A stretch of 64,000 bases of DNA from Grifola frondosa (taxonomy: Eukaryota > Basidiomycota > Agaricomycetes > Polyporales > Grifolaceae): assembly GCA_001683735.1 (NCBI GenBank), contig LUGG01000005.1:868001-932000 (forward strand), given 5' to 3'. Positions within the stretch are counted from its first letter, which is position 1. Every line of letters starts with the position of its first letter. The notes under the pieces were generated by a model. The model saw only the letters and a program-made list of their open reading frames with translations. It was not told where the DNA came from and ran no database searches. A program made the translations under genes and the position numbers. Shown here one piece after another: positions 47,875 through 59,625 of this stretch.

Positions 47875-47950
47875 TTACCTGGCGAGTGAGGGCAAGAAAG
47901 GGGCCACTGCCTCTTTCTTGCTTACTCTCACTACCTTGCTTGCCAGGTAA
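47875..47950. repeat. Inverted repeat upstream of the DIRS-like element
   Basis: TTACCTGGC at 47875 pairs with GCCAGGTAA at 47942, and inner GGCAAGAAAG pairs with CTTTCTTGC, forming a 76 bp foldback. It lies 150 bp before the Gag start and could be part of the element's left terminus. Confidence 0.6.
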
Positions 47951-48096
47951 GCGATTTTCTTTTGTCGTCTCTCGCCCGCTGCATGCCTCGGTCTTACTGA
48001 TCGAGCAATTTTTTGTATACCAGCTGTACTCTACAGTTTCGCGCTATAATTGTCGACTGCTAGTCTCCCATCTATTGAGTCACTATCACCCCTAAT

Positions 48097-49230
48097 ATGA
48101 GTGATGTACCGGTTGACACGCAAACAGGAATGCAAGAGTCAAGCAACGGAAGTGAGGTCATTCCAAACTGCTTGGCCGTCGTCGAGGAGTACCAGCATAG
48201 AGAGATCAGCAGGCCTAGAGCCGTGTTCATACTCAGTAACGAGATGTTCGACGCCTCCTCTCACCTCTCGGCTGACACTGTTGATGCGGCTCTCGAAACC
48301 TATCTCGAGATGTTGCAGGAAGTCAACTCCGACTACAATCAAGTGGAGCAGCAGCAGCACACCTGCAACGGTCAAACACAGGAGAACTGCCCGGTTCTGC
48401 AGTGACGCAGCCTGCTGGATTGGTTAGGGAGTCCAGTACTTCCAAAGATGAACTGTTGCCCAAGCGAGCTCGAGCAGACCCAAGCAAATTCGCCTGGACT
48501 GTTGATGACTTCATTGGAGGAGTATCTGCCCGACCTGAGCTCAAGGAGATGGTCAGGTTGCTCCGAGAATATGCCATCAAACCAAAGTTGGCAAAGTCAA
48601 ACCTACTCAACTCTTTTGGTGCACCTGAGTTTCCCGACACCGAGTGGAGAAACATCCTTGTCAGAAAGGCGGTCGATCTCGACCACATCTTTGCGGGGCG
48701 ATACTCTGCTGGGCAAGATGAAAAGCAAATTGAGAAGTTGGGGGAGTTCAAGATCTCCCATTGGTTGCTCGTTCCGTCGAAGAAAATTCTCACCTTCAGA
48801 GACTGGGTCTTTGCATGGAGTAAGGTCATCACAGCGATCAGCTATGCCTTCCCTCATCGAAGAAAGGAACTCACTTCATATGGGGACTATATCACCGGAC
48901 TGTTTGGTGTGCTTGCTCCCCGCTGCACTATCGGCTTCTCGACTTCGACCACGCTGTTCGCAAATGTGTTGGCTCGTGGTGAGACCTGCTCCTCACTGAT
49001 TTCACAGACTTCGCCGACCTCAAATTGCAGTTCCTTGATTTGTCCAGGGCGAACATCTATGATGAAAAGAAGTCAGTCTCCAACGTCGGAGGATCAGGAA
49101 CCAAACAGCAAAGGAGCCATGTAGGTGGTGGAACACAGGAAACTGTTCAACCCCAGCATCAGCGTGCCGATACCAGCATGTATGCAGATCATGTGGAGCA
49201 GCAGGACATACCAGAAGCCAATGCTCTAAG
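48097..49230 (+). pseudogene. DIRS-like element Gag-type protein
   Basis: Starts MSDVPVDTQTGMQE, then in a second frame (48402-49124) shows the conserved middle of this agaricomycete family (FAWTVDDFIGGVSARPEL, PEFPDTEWRNILVRKAVDLD, FRDWVFAWSKVITAISYAFP). In a third frame (49120-49224) a CCCH-type finger (CRWWNTGNCSTPASACRYQH) is followed by a CCHC zinc knuckle (CRSCGAAGHTRSQC). Read through its two frame changes the protein is otherwise complete, so the breaks could be assembly indels. The zinc fingers suggest RNA binding in particle assembly. Confidence 0.7.
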
Positions 49231-49329
49231 AATGCGACCAAGTAGTGTCATTGACGTGAGGTGTCCGAGGTACATGAGAGGACTTCAATGAAGTGAAGAG
49301 GGTAGACATAGGATCACATCGGCAGATGC

Positions 49330-51092
49330 ATCTTTGACGCAAGCACCGCTCCCTGGAGTACCTGTGGAAGAACTCGTGAACAAAGTTGTCAATGCTACGT
49401 TAAATTCACATCTGCACCTTTTCAAAATTGTCACCCCTATCAATGTTGACCGATTCCAATCACTTCTCGAAGACCACCCAAACCCTTCGTTTGTCGCTTC
49501 CGTCCTGCGAGGCCTTAGGGAAAATTTTTGGCCATGGGCGACCACGTCACCAGATTCTTACCCTGCCACTTGGGATGAGTGCGCCCGCTCAATGGATGAT
49601 AAAGCTGTTGCATCCTTTCTGTGTGAACAACGTGATGAAGAGATTGCACTAGGCCAATACTCAGAATCTTTCGGTGAACACCTTCTTCCCGGATGGTGTC
49701 CATGCCCATCCACGCAGTCCCTAAACTGCGATTGGACAAGCTGCAATTAGTAAACAATCACAGTGCTGGTCTGTACTCACTGAATTTGCTAATCTCGCCT
49801 GATTCCATCAAGGGAGTTATCCTAGATGGAATTCCTGCTCTCAGTGAAGCCCTTAGAGCCTACCGCCGAGCGCATGGAACAAAAAGATTAGTAGTCTGGA
49901 AGTCAGACATTTCCCAGGCCTACCGACGTCTGCCAATGGCCAAGCATTGGCAGATAAAACAAGTGATGACCATAGACGACCAGCGTCATGTTGATCGCTG
50001 CAACTTGTTTGGATCACGCAGTGCACAGCATATCTGGGCTGCAGTGATGTGTCTTGTTGTCTGGATCACAGTCATCAAACAAGCCATTGACCACCTAAAC
50101 TACGTAGATGATGATTTTGGATTTGAAGAGGAGGGGAAAGTCGAATTCTACGAGCTGTATGCCACCTACCTTCCTGCAAAGCAAGCGCAATTGCTCCGTC
50201 TGTGGGATGAGATTGGTCTGCCACATGAGAGAAAGAAGCAAGAGTATGGACCACGTCTACTCATCATAGGATTCATCATCGACCCCAATGCCATGACCGT
50301 GATGCTTTCGGATGACAGTCATCAAAAACTGCTCGACACCATCAGATCTTTCTGCCACACACCTCAAGACCATTGGCGTCACACCCTCGCAGAATTCCAA
50401 AGCCTTGCAGGGTATGTGAACTGGGCTTTCAATGTTTTTCCGCTCTTGAAGCCAGGTTTGTGGCCACCTATATGCAAAAATGGCTGGAAAGGTAAACCGC
50501 AATGCAGGAATTTACCTCAATGCTGGGATTATTCGGGAACTCACCTGGATGGCTACCACATCCACTCGTCCGACGGCATTCACCTCCTCACCAGCCTCAA
50601 ATGGGGACCTCGGGACCTCGTACAAGCGCCCAAGATGACAAGTTTGTGCTTGTTGATGCTTCCAGCATTGGACTCGGCATGTTCTTCCCTTGGCTGAATT
50701 TTGGATACTACTCTGGAATCCCTTGCAAAGCTCCCAACGATGTGATCTTCTTTTTCGAGGCCCTCGCTATCTGCTGCACCATCCATCGCACCTCTGCCTG
50801 GAGAGCCGCCTCATGCCACATTCATCGTATCAGCATCCTGTCTGACAACACCAATGCCGTAGCACTTTTCAACACCTTGCGCACACTCCCATCATACAAC
50901 CCACTTCTCCTCTCTGCCGTCGACATCATGCTCTGTGACAACTTGCAAGTCTGGGTTGACTATGTTCCTGGCCTGGACAACTGCATCGCTGATGCTCTTT
51001 CACACGGCCAACTTGACAAAGCCCACATGCTCGCTCTGGGCATTCACCTCTTTCATTTCACACCCCCTCAAGATGCACTGAGGGTGTTGTGA
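49330..51092 (+). pseudogene. DIRS-like reverse transcriptase-RNase H
   Basis: An N-terminal part in one frame (LPGVPVEELVNKVVNATLNS, about 49345-49700) shifts into the RT. RT fingers and palm read PKLRLDKLQLVNNHSAGLYS, WKSDISQAYRRLPM, and the catalytic YVDDDFGF with YVDD at 50101-50112. After another shift comes an RNase H-like domain (FVLVDASSIGLGMFF, FFFEALAICC, ILSDNTNAVALFNTL, DNCIADALSHG), where the Asp/Glu/Asp set is visible. It ends at 51092. The adjacent tyrosine recombinase and lack of LTRs place it with DIRS-like elements and not with gypsy or copia. Confidence 0.8.
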
Positions 51093-51093
51093 G

Positions 51094-52121
51094 ATGAGCA
51101 TCCACTCTCACAGGCCACGGCAACCCATCCGGGAGCCATGGCCATTGGAGCGCCTCATCCACGAGTGTTCCATCGCGCTCAGACATGCACTCGACCACTC
51201 GATGAAACTGACCTACTCCTCAGCACTGAACTCCTACCTCAATTTCTGTACATCCACCATCAACCTATCCAACCTACTGAAGACACCCTCAGCTTTTACG
51301 TTGTCTTTATGTCCTTTCACATCGAACCTCGATCCGTGAACCCCTATCTATCCAGAATTTGCTCGGAGCTCAAGCGGTTCTTCCCTGACATTTGCAAGAT
51401 CCGTTCCTCCAGCCTCATCGCCAGATGCTTGAAGGGGTGCAAGTGTTTGCACAGCAAGCCCATCCATCGCAAGGTCCCCTCACAAAATCCCACTTGTGTG
51501 CCATCGTTGCCGCTGCTTCTCACACACATAACGACCTCTTGTTCATTGCGCAACTCCTCACAGGCTTCCATGCTCTCCTTTGCCTAGGCGAACTCGTCTG
51601 GCCTGACAAACTGGTCTGCACCAGTTCTGCAAGCTCACCCTTTGTCCTCACGTCGAGCTCCATACCGATCACTTCACCTTCCTCTTGCCTTCACACAAAG
51701 CGGACGCATTCTTCGAAGGCAACCGAGTCCTCATTCAGGCAGTATCCAACTCCCCAGACCCCTGCAATGCTTTCCGTGCATACCTCTCTTCACGTGACCA
51801 TGCGTTCACACTGCGACCCAAGCTTTGGCTCAGATCGAACAGAACTGTGCCCACGCACACCTGGTTCCTCCGCAAGCTTCGCTCCTTCCTACCATCCACT
51901 ACCAACATTGCCGGACACTCCATCCATGCTGGCGCGCCACTTCCCTTGCAGAAGCCAGTGTTCCATCACTCATCATTCAAGCCCTTGGTCGTTGGTCATC
52001 TGACACCTGGCAGGTGTACATCCACAAGCACCCCGTGCTCCTCAATGCCATGCTGTTCAATGGATGCACCTTATTGGACGAACCTCACAACATAGCTGCC
52101 ACTCTGTCTCTTCACACTTGA
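51094..52121 (+). pseudogene. DIRS-like tyrosine recombinase, catalytic Arg residues lost
   Basis: Would integrate the element's circular DNA. It starts one base after the RT-RH stop. Read across about three frame changes: REPWPLERLIHECSIALRHA, DTLSFYVVFMSFHIEPRSV, LTKSHLCAIVAAASHTHNDL, LLTGFHALLCLGELVWPDKL, FLLPSHKADAFFEGNRVLIQ, GHSIHAG, and IQALGRWSSDTWQVYIHKHP. The last holds the nucleophilic Tyr (codon 52017-52019). The first catalytic Arg (LLRLGEL in relatives) is Cys at 51581-51583, and the second (HxxR) is His at 51925-51927. Both fit C-to-T change at CpG, on opposite strands. Confidence 0.75.
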
Positions 52122-52545
52122 CATTCTCTTCCCATTTCACTCTATCTTTTTCATCTTTCTTTCTCTGGTCTCTTCTCCCGCCCCTCCTCCTATCCACTCT
52201 TCGTGTTCCCATGCCTCTAGCTCCATGTTCTGCCTTCCCTGTACTTCTATGCTGCCATGCTGCCACCCCATTTCCTGTCTCCATGCCCCATTTCCTTCTC
52301 TGTATATATATCTGATTCCTATGCGAACCTAGCTCGAGCATGCACCATCAATTCTCTTCAAAAAAACAAAAAAAAAAACCCCCCCTTAGCTATATAGTGA
52401 ACCTGCTCAATCTAGCTCTCACTTCGCGAACCGCAGTGGCGCTGGCCACCGTGGTTGCGTTTCGAGATTAGAGAGAGATAAAACCTTAAAGTAAGTTCAT
52501 AAGGATTATTCAAGAGCCATAAGTCAAATCTAGATTTTGCTGATG
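52122..52545. other. 3' untranslated tail of the DIRS-like element and transposon edge
   Basis: A CT-rich stretch (52120-52200), a mixed A-run of 7 and 11 bases, and a run of seven C at about 52357-52386, followed by unrelated sequence up to the inverted end at 52545. No gene. Confidence 0.45.
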
Positions 52546-53174
52546 GCCTCAATAAAAGCTTGTGCATATTAAGTCAAATTTAGTAAAAGTAAGCCCTCTG
52601 CCTTCATATCTAGAGAAATTTACCAATTTTGGAGTGAAGTGTTCCCCCATCAAAATATGTGCAGTTGACTTATGTTCAAATTTTCAGCTTTCAGCTTTCC
52701 AAGTTTGTCTTTGCCTCATAAACTTGAAGATACACTTTTGAAGGTAAATATAATACTCAGACTTTCAGCCAAGATCTTATGTGCTGCTTCACAGCTTCTA
52801 TTTTGTTTGCTTCAAATTCATCCGGCAATGCCGTGCCTTGTTTGTAATGATATCTCCGTTTACCTGATCTTAAGTCGATTCGAAAATCGGAATTTCCCGG
52901 CCCACGCGGTCCCGTGACAGGCAACATAGTGGCGGCGCAGTGGCGGCCTGTGGTTACATTCTACCTGTTCACGCTGTATCATGCTCCCCCATTACTTGGA
53001 CCCTCTGTAGAGGTCAGTCGTGCTAAGCGCATTGAGAGACAGCAGTCGAGATTCAGAGATAGAGGAGGGTGAGCTACTGATCTGATTCGTCCCGTTTTCC
53101 ATGATTTCATGGCCTTTTAGTATATTTGTGCCTTCAGAACATAACGCTCTTTTGGAAATGTTCTTGCTCGTGGT
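52546..53174. other. Boundary between transposon block and gene space
   Basis: No repeats or frames recognised. From about 52870 CpG becomes common again, marking the start of host gene sequence. It probably contains the promoter of the gene at 53175. Confidence 0.4.
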
Positions 53175-55170
53175 GTGAATGGAGAGTCTCCTTCCAGAAT
53201 GCGCCATCGCATAAATGTACCGTGCAGCACGTCGGGATCACCGCTTCCAGACGATGATGTTGCTCTTCGAGACGTGAGGAAAGTGAAGATGAGCACGAAA
53301 AAATCGAATACGGTTGCCAGCGCTCTCGGCTCCAGAACATTCAAGAAGGCTGCAGGCTCTGAACATAATCGTGATCTTCCCGCCTCAGACGACCAGCTCC
53401 TAGCAGGTAAGGTGTATGCTACATCGTTCCTCAATTCCGTAACAAAGGAATTCCGAACTTTCAGGACTCTCTCGATTTGAGAAAGCTCCCGAAAAGAAGT
53501 CGGCTAAAGGTCCTGCGAAGGGAAGAACACAATAGAAAGACTGGTACGCTGCTTTGCCCACCATTAAGTATGTCTCGTTAAAGTACTGTGACTGGCTCTT
53601 CGATAAGCAGAAGATGATGGAATCCCTCGTTCAACTACAAACATCAAGGCGACTAAACCTCACTCTGATGCAGAGCATACTAGAGAGTCGGATCCGAAAG
53701 GTAAGAAGCTAGCGAGCAACCGGGTGCGTTCAACGGAAAACAGTGGTAAGCTATCTAATGTCAGTGACAGAATATGTCTCTAGTTCTCTCAACAGATCAC
53801 GAAGGATGCACTGACAAAGGAGCTATGAGTAAACGAGTTCGTACAAAACAAGACGAATACGGTAAGGGTATATGCGCCCTTGCCATTCATTTACCCCCTG
53901 ATTATGGGTGTAGACGAAGAGACTTCCGAAAACATAAAGAAGCCAAGAAAGAAAGAAGTCCGCGCGAGCCAGAATGAACGTTTGGACACATGTGCAGGGG
54001 AATCATCTATCACCCGCAAATGCACGACGCGAGTCAAGAAGGCGAACACGAAGAAAGCTCAAGCAGCTCCGAAGGCTCAGAGCAGGAACACCGAAACTCA
54101 ACCCAAAGGCAAGAAGAAGCAGCAACAGATAATTACAGGTGAGTGAGAATACTCACATGGTGTAGCTCCACTCTGACCAATTTGGAGCCTTATCACCAAT
54201 ACCCGAATCGTTACCAGATACCCTACCAAAGCGAAAGGCTACAAGCCGCTCCCATGCCGACAGTGCGCATGAACCCGAAGACGTCCCGCGCGCCGTTATC
54301 GAAGGCGAGTATCCAAGAAGACAATCATGCCGGACGACGAGGATAGCGATGACGTACCGCTCATGACAAGACTGCCGAAGGTTCCAACGACTGCAAAGAC
54401 CAATCAAAGAAAATCAGAAACACTACGACTGGATAGGACATCAGATCTCAGCTGCCCTGAAGTTGCAGAACAGAAGATATCAGCCAAGACGATCGCCACG
54501 TTACCTGTGAGCGAGGACGACAATCGTACAACATCAAAGACGAAAGGCGCCGCGAAATCTTCCTCGACTGATGCGATGCCTCACGCGCAAGTCATCATTC
54601 CCTTATTATCTGAGCACAATCTAGTCTCCTCAGTTGAAATGTCATCCGGAACTGCGAAAGCTGCAAATACCAAATCTAGGAAACGTCACGTAAAAGACCT
54701 GGTATCAGAGACGATCCCGAAGGACATACTTGCTGGAAAGGAATGTCCGGATGATCGACCACTTAAACGAATCAAGGGCCAGCCCGAAGCTGGTACCGTC
54801 CAGAGCCGATCATCCTACTCTGTCGGCACCCTTATACAGCATTCCGAATCGGCCACATCAAAGCCCGAAGTGTACGTGTTTTCCCTCTGTCCAACTTCGG
54901 AAATGTTGGACACGCATGGAAACAAATGCTAAATTTATGATGCAGCGCTCAGAAAAAGACACAGAGAAAACTACCTGCGAGTTATGCAAAACGTACCTCT
55001 GGTCGATTGAAACCCAAACCAAAGGTTTGTTCTTGCTTCGCACTCGAAATACCCACATTGTACTTACCCGCAATCAATGGCGGTTTGGGTCTTCAGCCAA
55101 GACTCTCACTATTCCCCTCGCCATCATTTACTCCAGACAGCGACGCGGATCCCATTGATTTTTTGTCTTG
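53175..55170 (+). CDS. Lysine-rich, probably nuclear protein, multi-exon, unknown function
   Basis: A string of short exons, each ending at a GT donor and resuming after AG, encodes a low-complexity Lys/Ser/Thr/Arg-rich protein. It starts MNGESPSRMRHRINVPCS, passes NTVASALGSRTFKKAAGS, LSRFEKAPEKKSAKGPAKGR, TKQDEYDEETSENIKKPRKK, VKKANTKKAQAAPKAQ and an acidic patch (MPDDEDSDDVPLMTRLPKV), and probably ends SFTPDSDADPIDFLS near 55170. Basic clusters suggest a nuclear protein. Introns are clear at about 53406-53462, 53861-53913 and 54139-54210. An in-frame TAG near 53535 and a phase problem near 54310 mean the model is approximate; both could be single-base errors. I recognise no domain. Confidence 0.5.
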
Positions 55171-55388
55171 ACGATGTTTATACCCATCATGATTTGCGCC
55201 ATGGGCAGGAGTTTAGACATCGACTGTAACCGAATCGTTTCATTGCAAAATTTCCAGACACAGCAGACTGTATCAGCACAACATTAATAAATGTGCAAGA
55301 TTGTTCGCAAAGAGAGTCAATTGAACGATCATATTCTCTTGACTGGCTACAAAAGTGCAGTACTCCAAGATTGGAGAGCCGTCCAAAC

Positions 55389-55904
55389 TTAGATCGCTTG
55401 TCCCGGAATAACTCCAGTCGTGCTGGGAGTACCGCGTCCTCATCTCTGCCTGACAAACGGTTTTGAGAAATAGTCGGTGAATGTTGGAGCCCAAACTCAC
55501 CCTCATAGAACTTCTGCAGGAAGGTTCGGGTGGTCTACCTTTAGGCTGGAGCAAAATCCCCATGATGTGATCCGTTTGCTTCCAGAGATTCATAGTCTCT
55601 TGATACTCCTGTCTCCCCTTCTGAATGAGGACATCAATGACACGGGTATCAGTGACATAGCGGTTCTCCTCGAAATGTCGGCGGATGCAATGGCGAAAAT
55701 ATGCGGGGGATACGTTAAGAGAATAAATCGACACAATTTCCGGGGCCTAGGGAGACAGGATGAAGTCAGAGAGATATTGGGATCCTAAGGGCGACGTACG
55801 CCGCGATACCAGTCACGGTAGAGTTGGATTACGCGCTGCCGAGCTTGGGCTGGGCTCGACGACGTCTGTGCAGCGCGAGCAAGACGGGCAGGAATGGTGG
55901 TCAT
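55389..55904 (-). CDS. NDUFA6: NADH:ubiquinone oxidoreductase LYR subunit (NDUFA6/B14)
   Basis: A LYR-family accessory subunit of mitochondrial complex I that binds the acyl carrier protein. Exon 1 starts MTTIPARLARAAQTSSSPAQ and carries the LYR-type motif (VIQLYRDWYRG). Exon 2, after an intron ending CCTAG, gives APEIVSIYSLNVSPAYFRHC, IRRHFEENRYVTDTRVIDVL, YQETMNLWKQTDHIMGILL, then RPP. The family continues RTFLQKFYEG; here one C is missing from CCACCCGAACC (about 55525), which shifts the frame. After a second intron, RDEDAVLPA leads, with one more base restored, to a stop at 55389-55391, giving the usual length. Without that correction the frame would run on to 55187. Divergent from the gene at 56098. 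A real essential gene with probable assembly indels. Confidence 0.8.
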
Positions 55905-56097
55905 CTTGTCCGATGAGCTCTAGCTTCGTTGGGAAGTTCGACCTGGAGATGCTGAAGGATAGTCGGGAACTCGCTTGCAAGCTCCTTCTGGATCACGTGA
56001 TAGTGCGTTTATAGCAGACCACAAGGCCTAAAAGCACGGCCGACCTTCTTCTTCATCTCCTTGATCCATCTTTCATCTCCAACACTCGTCTCGCACT
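55905..56097. promoter_or_regulatory. Shared promoter of NDUFA6 and PDAP1-like gene
   Basis: Only 193 bp separate the two divergent start codons. A CT-rich leader (about 56045-56090) precedes the plus-strand start, typical of highly expressed fungal genes. No TATA box was recognised. Confidence 0.5.
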
Positions 56098-57046
56098 ATG
56101 GCCAGAGGAACGTTCAAGCAGAAACGTGGTGGTGGACGAAAGTGGTGTTCTAATCTGTCCTGATTGTTTGAATCTCATCCATCACATCCATAGCTTCAGG
56201 TATACACGGGAGTCACCGATGGAGCCTGCCCATACTGATCATGGATCATCTCATCTAAATAGCAAACATCTCGTTCTCGATGAGAATGGCACTGCTGTAT
56301 CCACCGACAAATGGTATATCCTCGTTAATGTCTTCGTCTGCCTGATTTCACCTGGCATTGTCAGGGCTGTTCGCGGCAAGAGAAACGATGAAGAAGACGA
56401 CAGCGATGATGACGATGAAGAGGAAGAGGAGGAGGAGGAAGAGGAGTCTGAAGAAGAAGCTCCAGGCGGTGGTAGCACCGCGCAGCCTGAGCTTAGTCGC
56501 ACGGAGCGTCGTGAACTGAAGAAGAAGAAAGCTCAGGCAAAGCAGCAAGCAGAAGTTGAGAACGATGAAGATCAAGAGGATCAAGATCCGCTTTTTACCA
56601 ACCCGAATATTGCTGCGGGCAAGAGAATGAACCTGGCCGACCTTGGTGCTCCTCGGGAGTTACACGCGAGAGAGGTATGCACATCATTGATACAAGTTGT
56701 CGTGCTGTCTAAAGAATACCACAGAGAGGAGAAAGAGAAGAAGGAAGCTAAGGAGCGTTACTGGAAGGTAAATTCGTGGATTGTTTTCAAAGAGTTTATA
56801 GTGACCGGAACTATTTACCAGTTACATGAACAAGGCAAGACCGAGCAAGCCAAGGCGGACTTATCTCGTCTCACGAAGATCCGTGCTGAACGCGAGGCTG
56901 CGCAGGCGAAGAGGAAGGCTGAAGCTGAAGGTCTGTCGCAACGCTTGATTATAATACCGAATGCTCCTCACGTTTGGCATCCAGCCAAAGCCGCCGAACT
57001 TGAAACTAAGAAGAAAGAGGCAGCAGCTAAGGGGAAACGTTTGTAA
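56098..57046 (+). CDS. PDAP1/PP28 family protein (casein kinase substrate)
   Basis: Homologue of the 28 kDa heat- and acid-stable phosphoprotein, a small acidic coiled-coil protein phosphorylated by casein kinase II; its cell role is poorly known. Exon 1 is MARGTFKQKRGGGRK. Exon 2 is HLVLDENGTAVSTDKW. Exon 3, after an intron at about 56314-56366, is AVRGKRNDEEDDSDDDD with a long acidic run, then SRTERRELKKKKAQAK, DPLFTNPNIAAGKRMNLADL and GAPRELHARE. Exon 4 is REEKEKKEAKERYWK. Exon 5 is LHEQGKTEQAKADLSRLTKI and RAEREAAQAKRKAEAE. The last exon is KAAELETKKKEAAAKGKRL, ending at 57046. This matches the PP28 domain in order and spacing. No frame breaks. The exon 1 donor (GTGGTG) is unusual and less certain. 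Confidence 0.85.
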
Positions 57047-57190
57047 TCACAAATCGATGACTTTGTACAATTAGATGCCGCAGCATGTGTGACTACATTG
57101 CATGTACTACTTCGCTTGAATACACGATTATGGTCAGTGCCCTGCAATGCACCTGTGACAAGATGTCAAAGTGTTAAAAGCATGGTATGA

Positions 57191-59625
57191 TTATTTCCTA
57201 CGCCGAGGTGTCATTATATATGAGCCCATCTCCCTGAAGAAGCGAATGCGACGCAGGGCAACCTGAATATCTTCTCCCATAGGCATGTTGTGGTGTCCAA
57301 CCCAACGACTCATCCATCTCCTTAGCTTCATATAAGGACTTCGCAATGGGCCACCCTTCATCTTCTGAACCAGCGGGGCGTCCGTACTCACCTCGACCCA
57401 ATAAACGAGCGCAGTAGCCAAGGTACTTCGTGAAGGCCTAATATGCAAGCGTTGCATCCAAGCGAGCACCAAGGGGATAAGGGGAATAAGTTCTTCTTCT
57501 GCGAGGAGATCAATGTATGCACGGAATGTGATGTCGCTGGGAACTATTCGGGGATAATGAGGAACGTTGTCTTCAGAAAGCGGAACCGAAGCATGTGTCA
57601 TGCGGCCGGTAACACTGCGAAATAAGTCCTTCATCGGGGAGACCATCTGTGAAGTGGCAGATTGACGAAGTGCGGATACGGGTGAGCGGACATCCTGTAG
57701 CTCAGGCCAGTTGCCCAATAGCACGTTCCTCATAATCCTGAGCGCGACGACCCCCGCGCGCTGGCCCTTCCACAAACCCGAAAGTTTTCGTGGTCCATCC
57801 GGCCCCAGGAGCTTCTGAAATCTTGTATTTGCTTCCTGGCGAGCCACGTTAAGAGACACAGCAACCTCCACAGGTCGCTGATACAACAAGTGACCAAGAC
57901 CTAATTCCATTAATGCGCCTTCAACGGAGCCCTCGCATTTACGAGCAAAACGGGCAGACTTCAGGAGGATGGATACGAGATATTATCAGGGATTATTCCG
58001 AAGACGGCTTCCATCGTGTCCCAAAGCTCGAACACAATATCGGGACGACCTATTCGGTGCAGTGACACCATGAAGGTGTTGATCGTCTGAATGTCTACCA
58101 AGGACCGGGAAACGGAAGAAGATGGCGATGGCGGCTTTGCAACTTCTTGAAGAAGCGCATAAGCTTCATCCCCCCGGTTTGCCATCGTCAATGTCTCCAC
58201 GACCACAGTCAACACAGAAGTACTACGTATACGTTCGGAGTGAGGGATCCTATCCAGCAGGCGGACGGCATTCGTAGCGTCTCCTCGTCGAAGGAGACCT
58301 TTTATGACGATGACGTGAATCAGGAAAGTAGTTGAAGGGGTGAACTGCTGCCGTTGGGCCTGCTCGAAGGCTTGGAGTAAGGTCTCGGCTGAGGTGTCCT
58401 TGTGGGAAGCAGCAACGCGCAGCATGCTGAGCCAAGCTTGAGGTGTCGCGAATAAACGTTTCGAACGCCTGCTGTTCGCCGTAGACTCGGGCACGCCTCC
58501 GCCATCCACGGATGAGGTCGAGGAAGTGTTCTGTCCCTTCTCCTCCATGATCGCTACACGTTGCATATAACGAAGCAACGGTTCTGGAGTCACGAAAGAT
58601 GACAGATACCATGTAGATGATCTCGAGTGATGTGGCATGCTCTTTCCAACAAATATAACGTTAGTGCCGGAGGATACAATATTTGAACCGCGATTTAGAG
58701 ATAACTCGCGAATGCGTTCAAGGTATCTCGCGGCTTTCCGATTCCATCGCCGTCTAGCGAAGAGCTCCGCAAGTCGTTTGAGCTGGAAAAGCGCTGGAAC
58801 ATGACCTTGGAGATTCATATACCTCTCCACAGACAATCCTAGTCGAGCCGTAGCATGTTTGCTTGCGAGCAGCCGGAATATCGCAGTAAATGCACGGCGG
58901 CTAAGCCGCAGGTGCCGGACTGATGAATCCTCAAGAATTGTGATTATCAAGTTGGTCGCATTTGTATACCACGAGGAACGAGCAAGGACCTGGAGAAGCA
59001 GGTCAATGTGGAAAGCTCGTAATTCTCCGGGAAGGGCAAGCAAGATATCGACGAGACGTGTTAAGGGAGCAGTCATGTTGTATCGTGCGAGCTGCACGGC
59101 CGAGAGGATGACGAGGAGAGGTCGCAGTGGAGGTGGAGCAATGGAAAGGTGATACGAAGCCAACATCGACAACTTCTGGGCGTCGGTCCGTATAGAAGGT
59201 CTATAGCATAGAAGGTACAGTACGAGCCATGTAGGAGGTTGGCTGAATCCAGCAGATATATCGCCACTGATGTCAGGCTCGATACGCAGACCGGGGAACT
59301 CGACCCCCATTCGCTGGAGGTGCTGCAATGCTTCATCAAGATTTGGAGTGGTCACAGCACGTTTCCAGCCCTCGTATTCCTGCAAGGGCACGCCAGCGAA
59401 AAGTAAAAGCCTGGAGAGAACTGTAAAAGCGGGCATCTCTATGAATGCGTTGGCAAGGGATAGTGCGGGGTTAGGGCAGCTTTGGCCATATCTGACAGCA
59501 ATGCGAGAGGCATATGGGTCTAGAAAAGGACGAAGCTGTCTACCGATAGAGGATTTTTGGGAAGTGGAAGCAGTCGAGTGGAGAGACAGCCATTTGCGAC
59601 GGACACGGAAGACTCTCCGCCACAT
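57191..59625 (-). CDS. Large PPR-like mitochondrial protein
   Basis: A protein of about 800 residues, read as one long exon of 554 codons (57961-59625) plus a continuation (57191-57960). The N terminus MWRRVFRVRRKWLSLHSTAS is Arg-rich and lacks acidic residues, as in mitochondrial targeting signals. The body has helical-hairpin repeats of pentatricopeptide type (LLRRGDATNAVRLLDRIPHS, LTMANRGDEAYALLQEVAKP, VSLHRIGRPDIVFELWDTME), so it probably binds organellar RNA. A TGA follows DNISYPSS, but in the next frame SILLKSARFARKCEGSVEGA joins smoothly to the downstream frame, so a one-base indel near 57985 is likely. It ends MTPRRRK. Divergent from the SR gene at 60007. The exact orthologue is not identified. 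Confidence 0.7.

Larger units (their letters stand above)
46827..52545. mobile_element. 5.7 kb interval with matching inverted ends
   Basis: The left end is CATCAGCAAAATTTAGATTT (46827); the right end is the inverse of CATCAGCAAAATCTAGATTT (finishing 52545); about 24 bp match with few differences. The ends belong to the same terminal family as the 11 kb transposon. It encloses a small MITE with such ends and the DIRS-like element. No clear target duplication was seen, so the interval may be a chance pairing of two separate copies. Confidence 0.4.

Noticed and set aside
52546..53174. tRNA or other small RNA genes
   Set aside because: Checked for a cloverleaf and B-box-like GGTTCRANTCC; nothing convincing here or elsewhere in the window.
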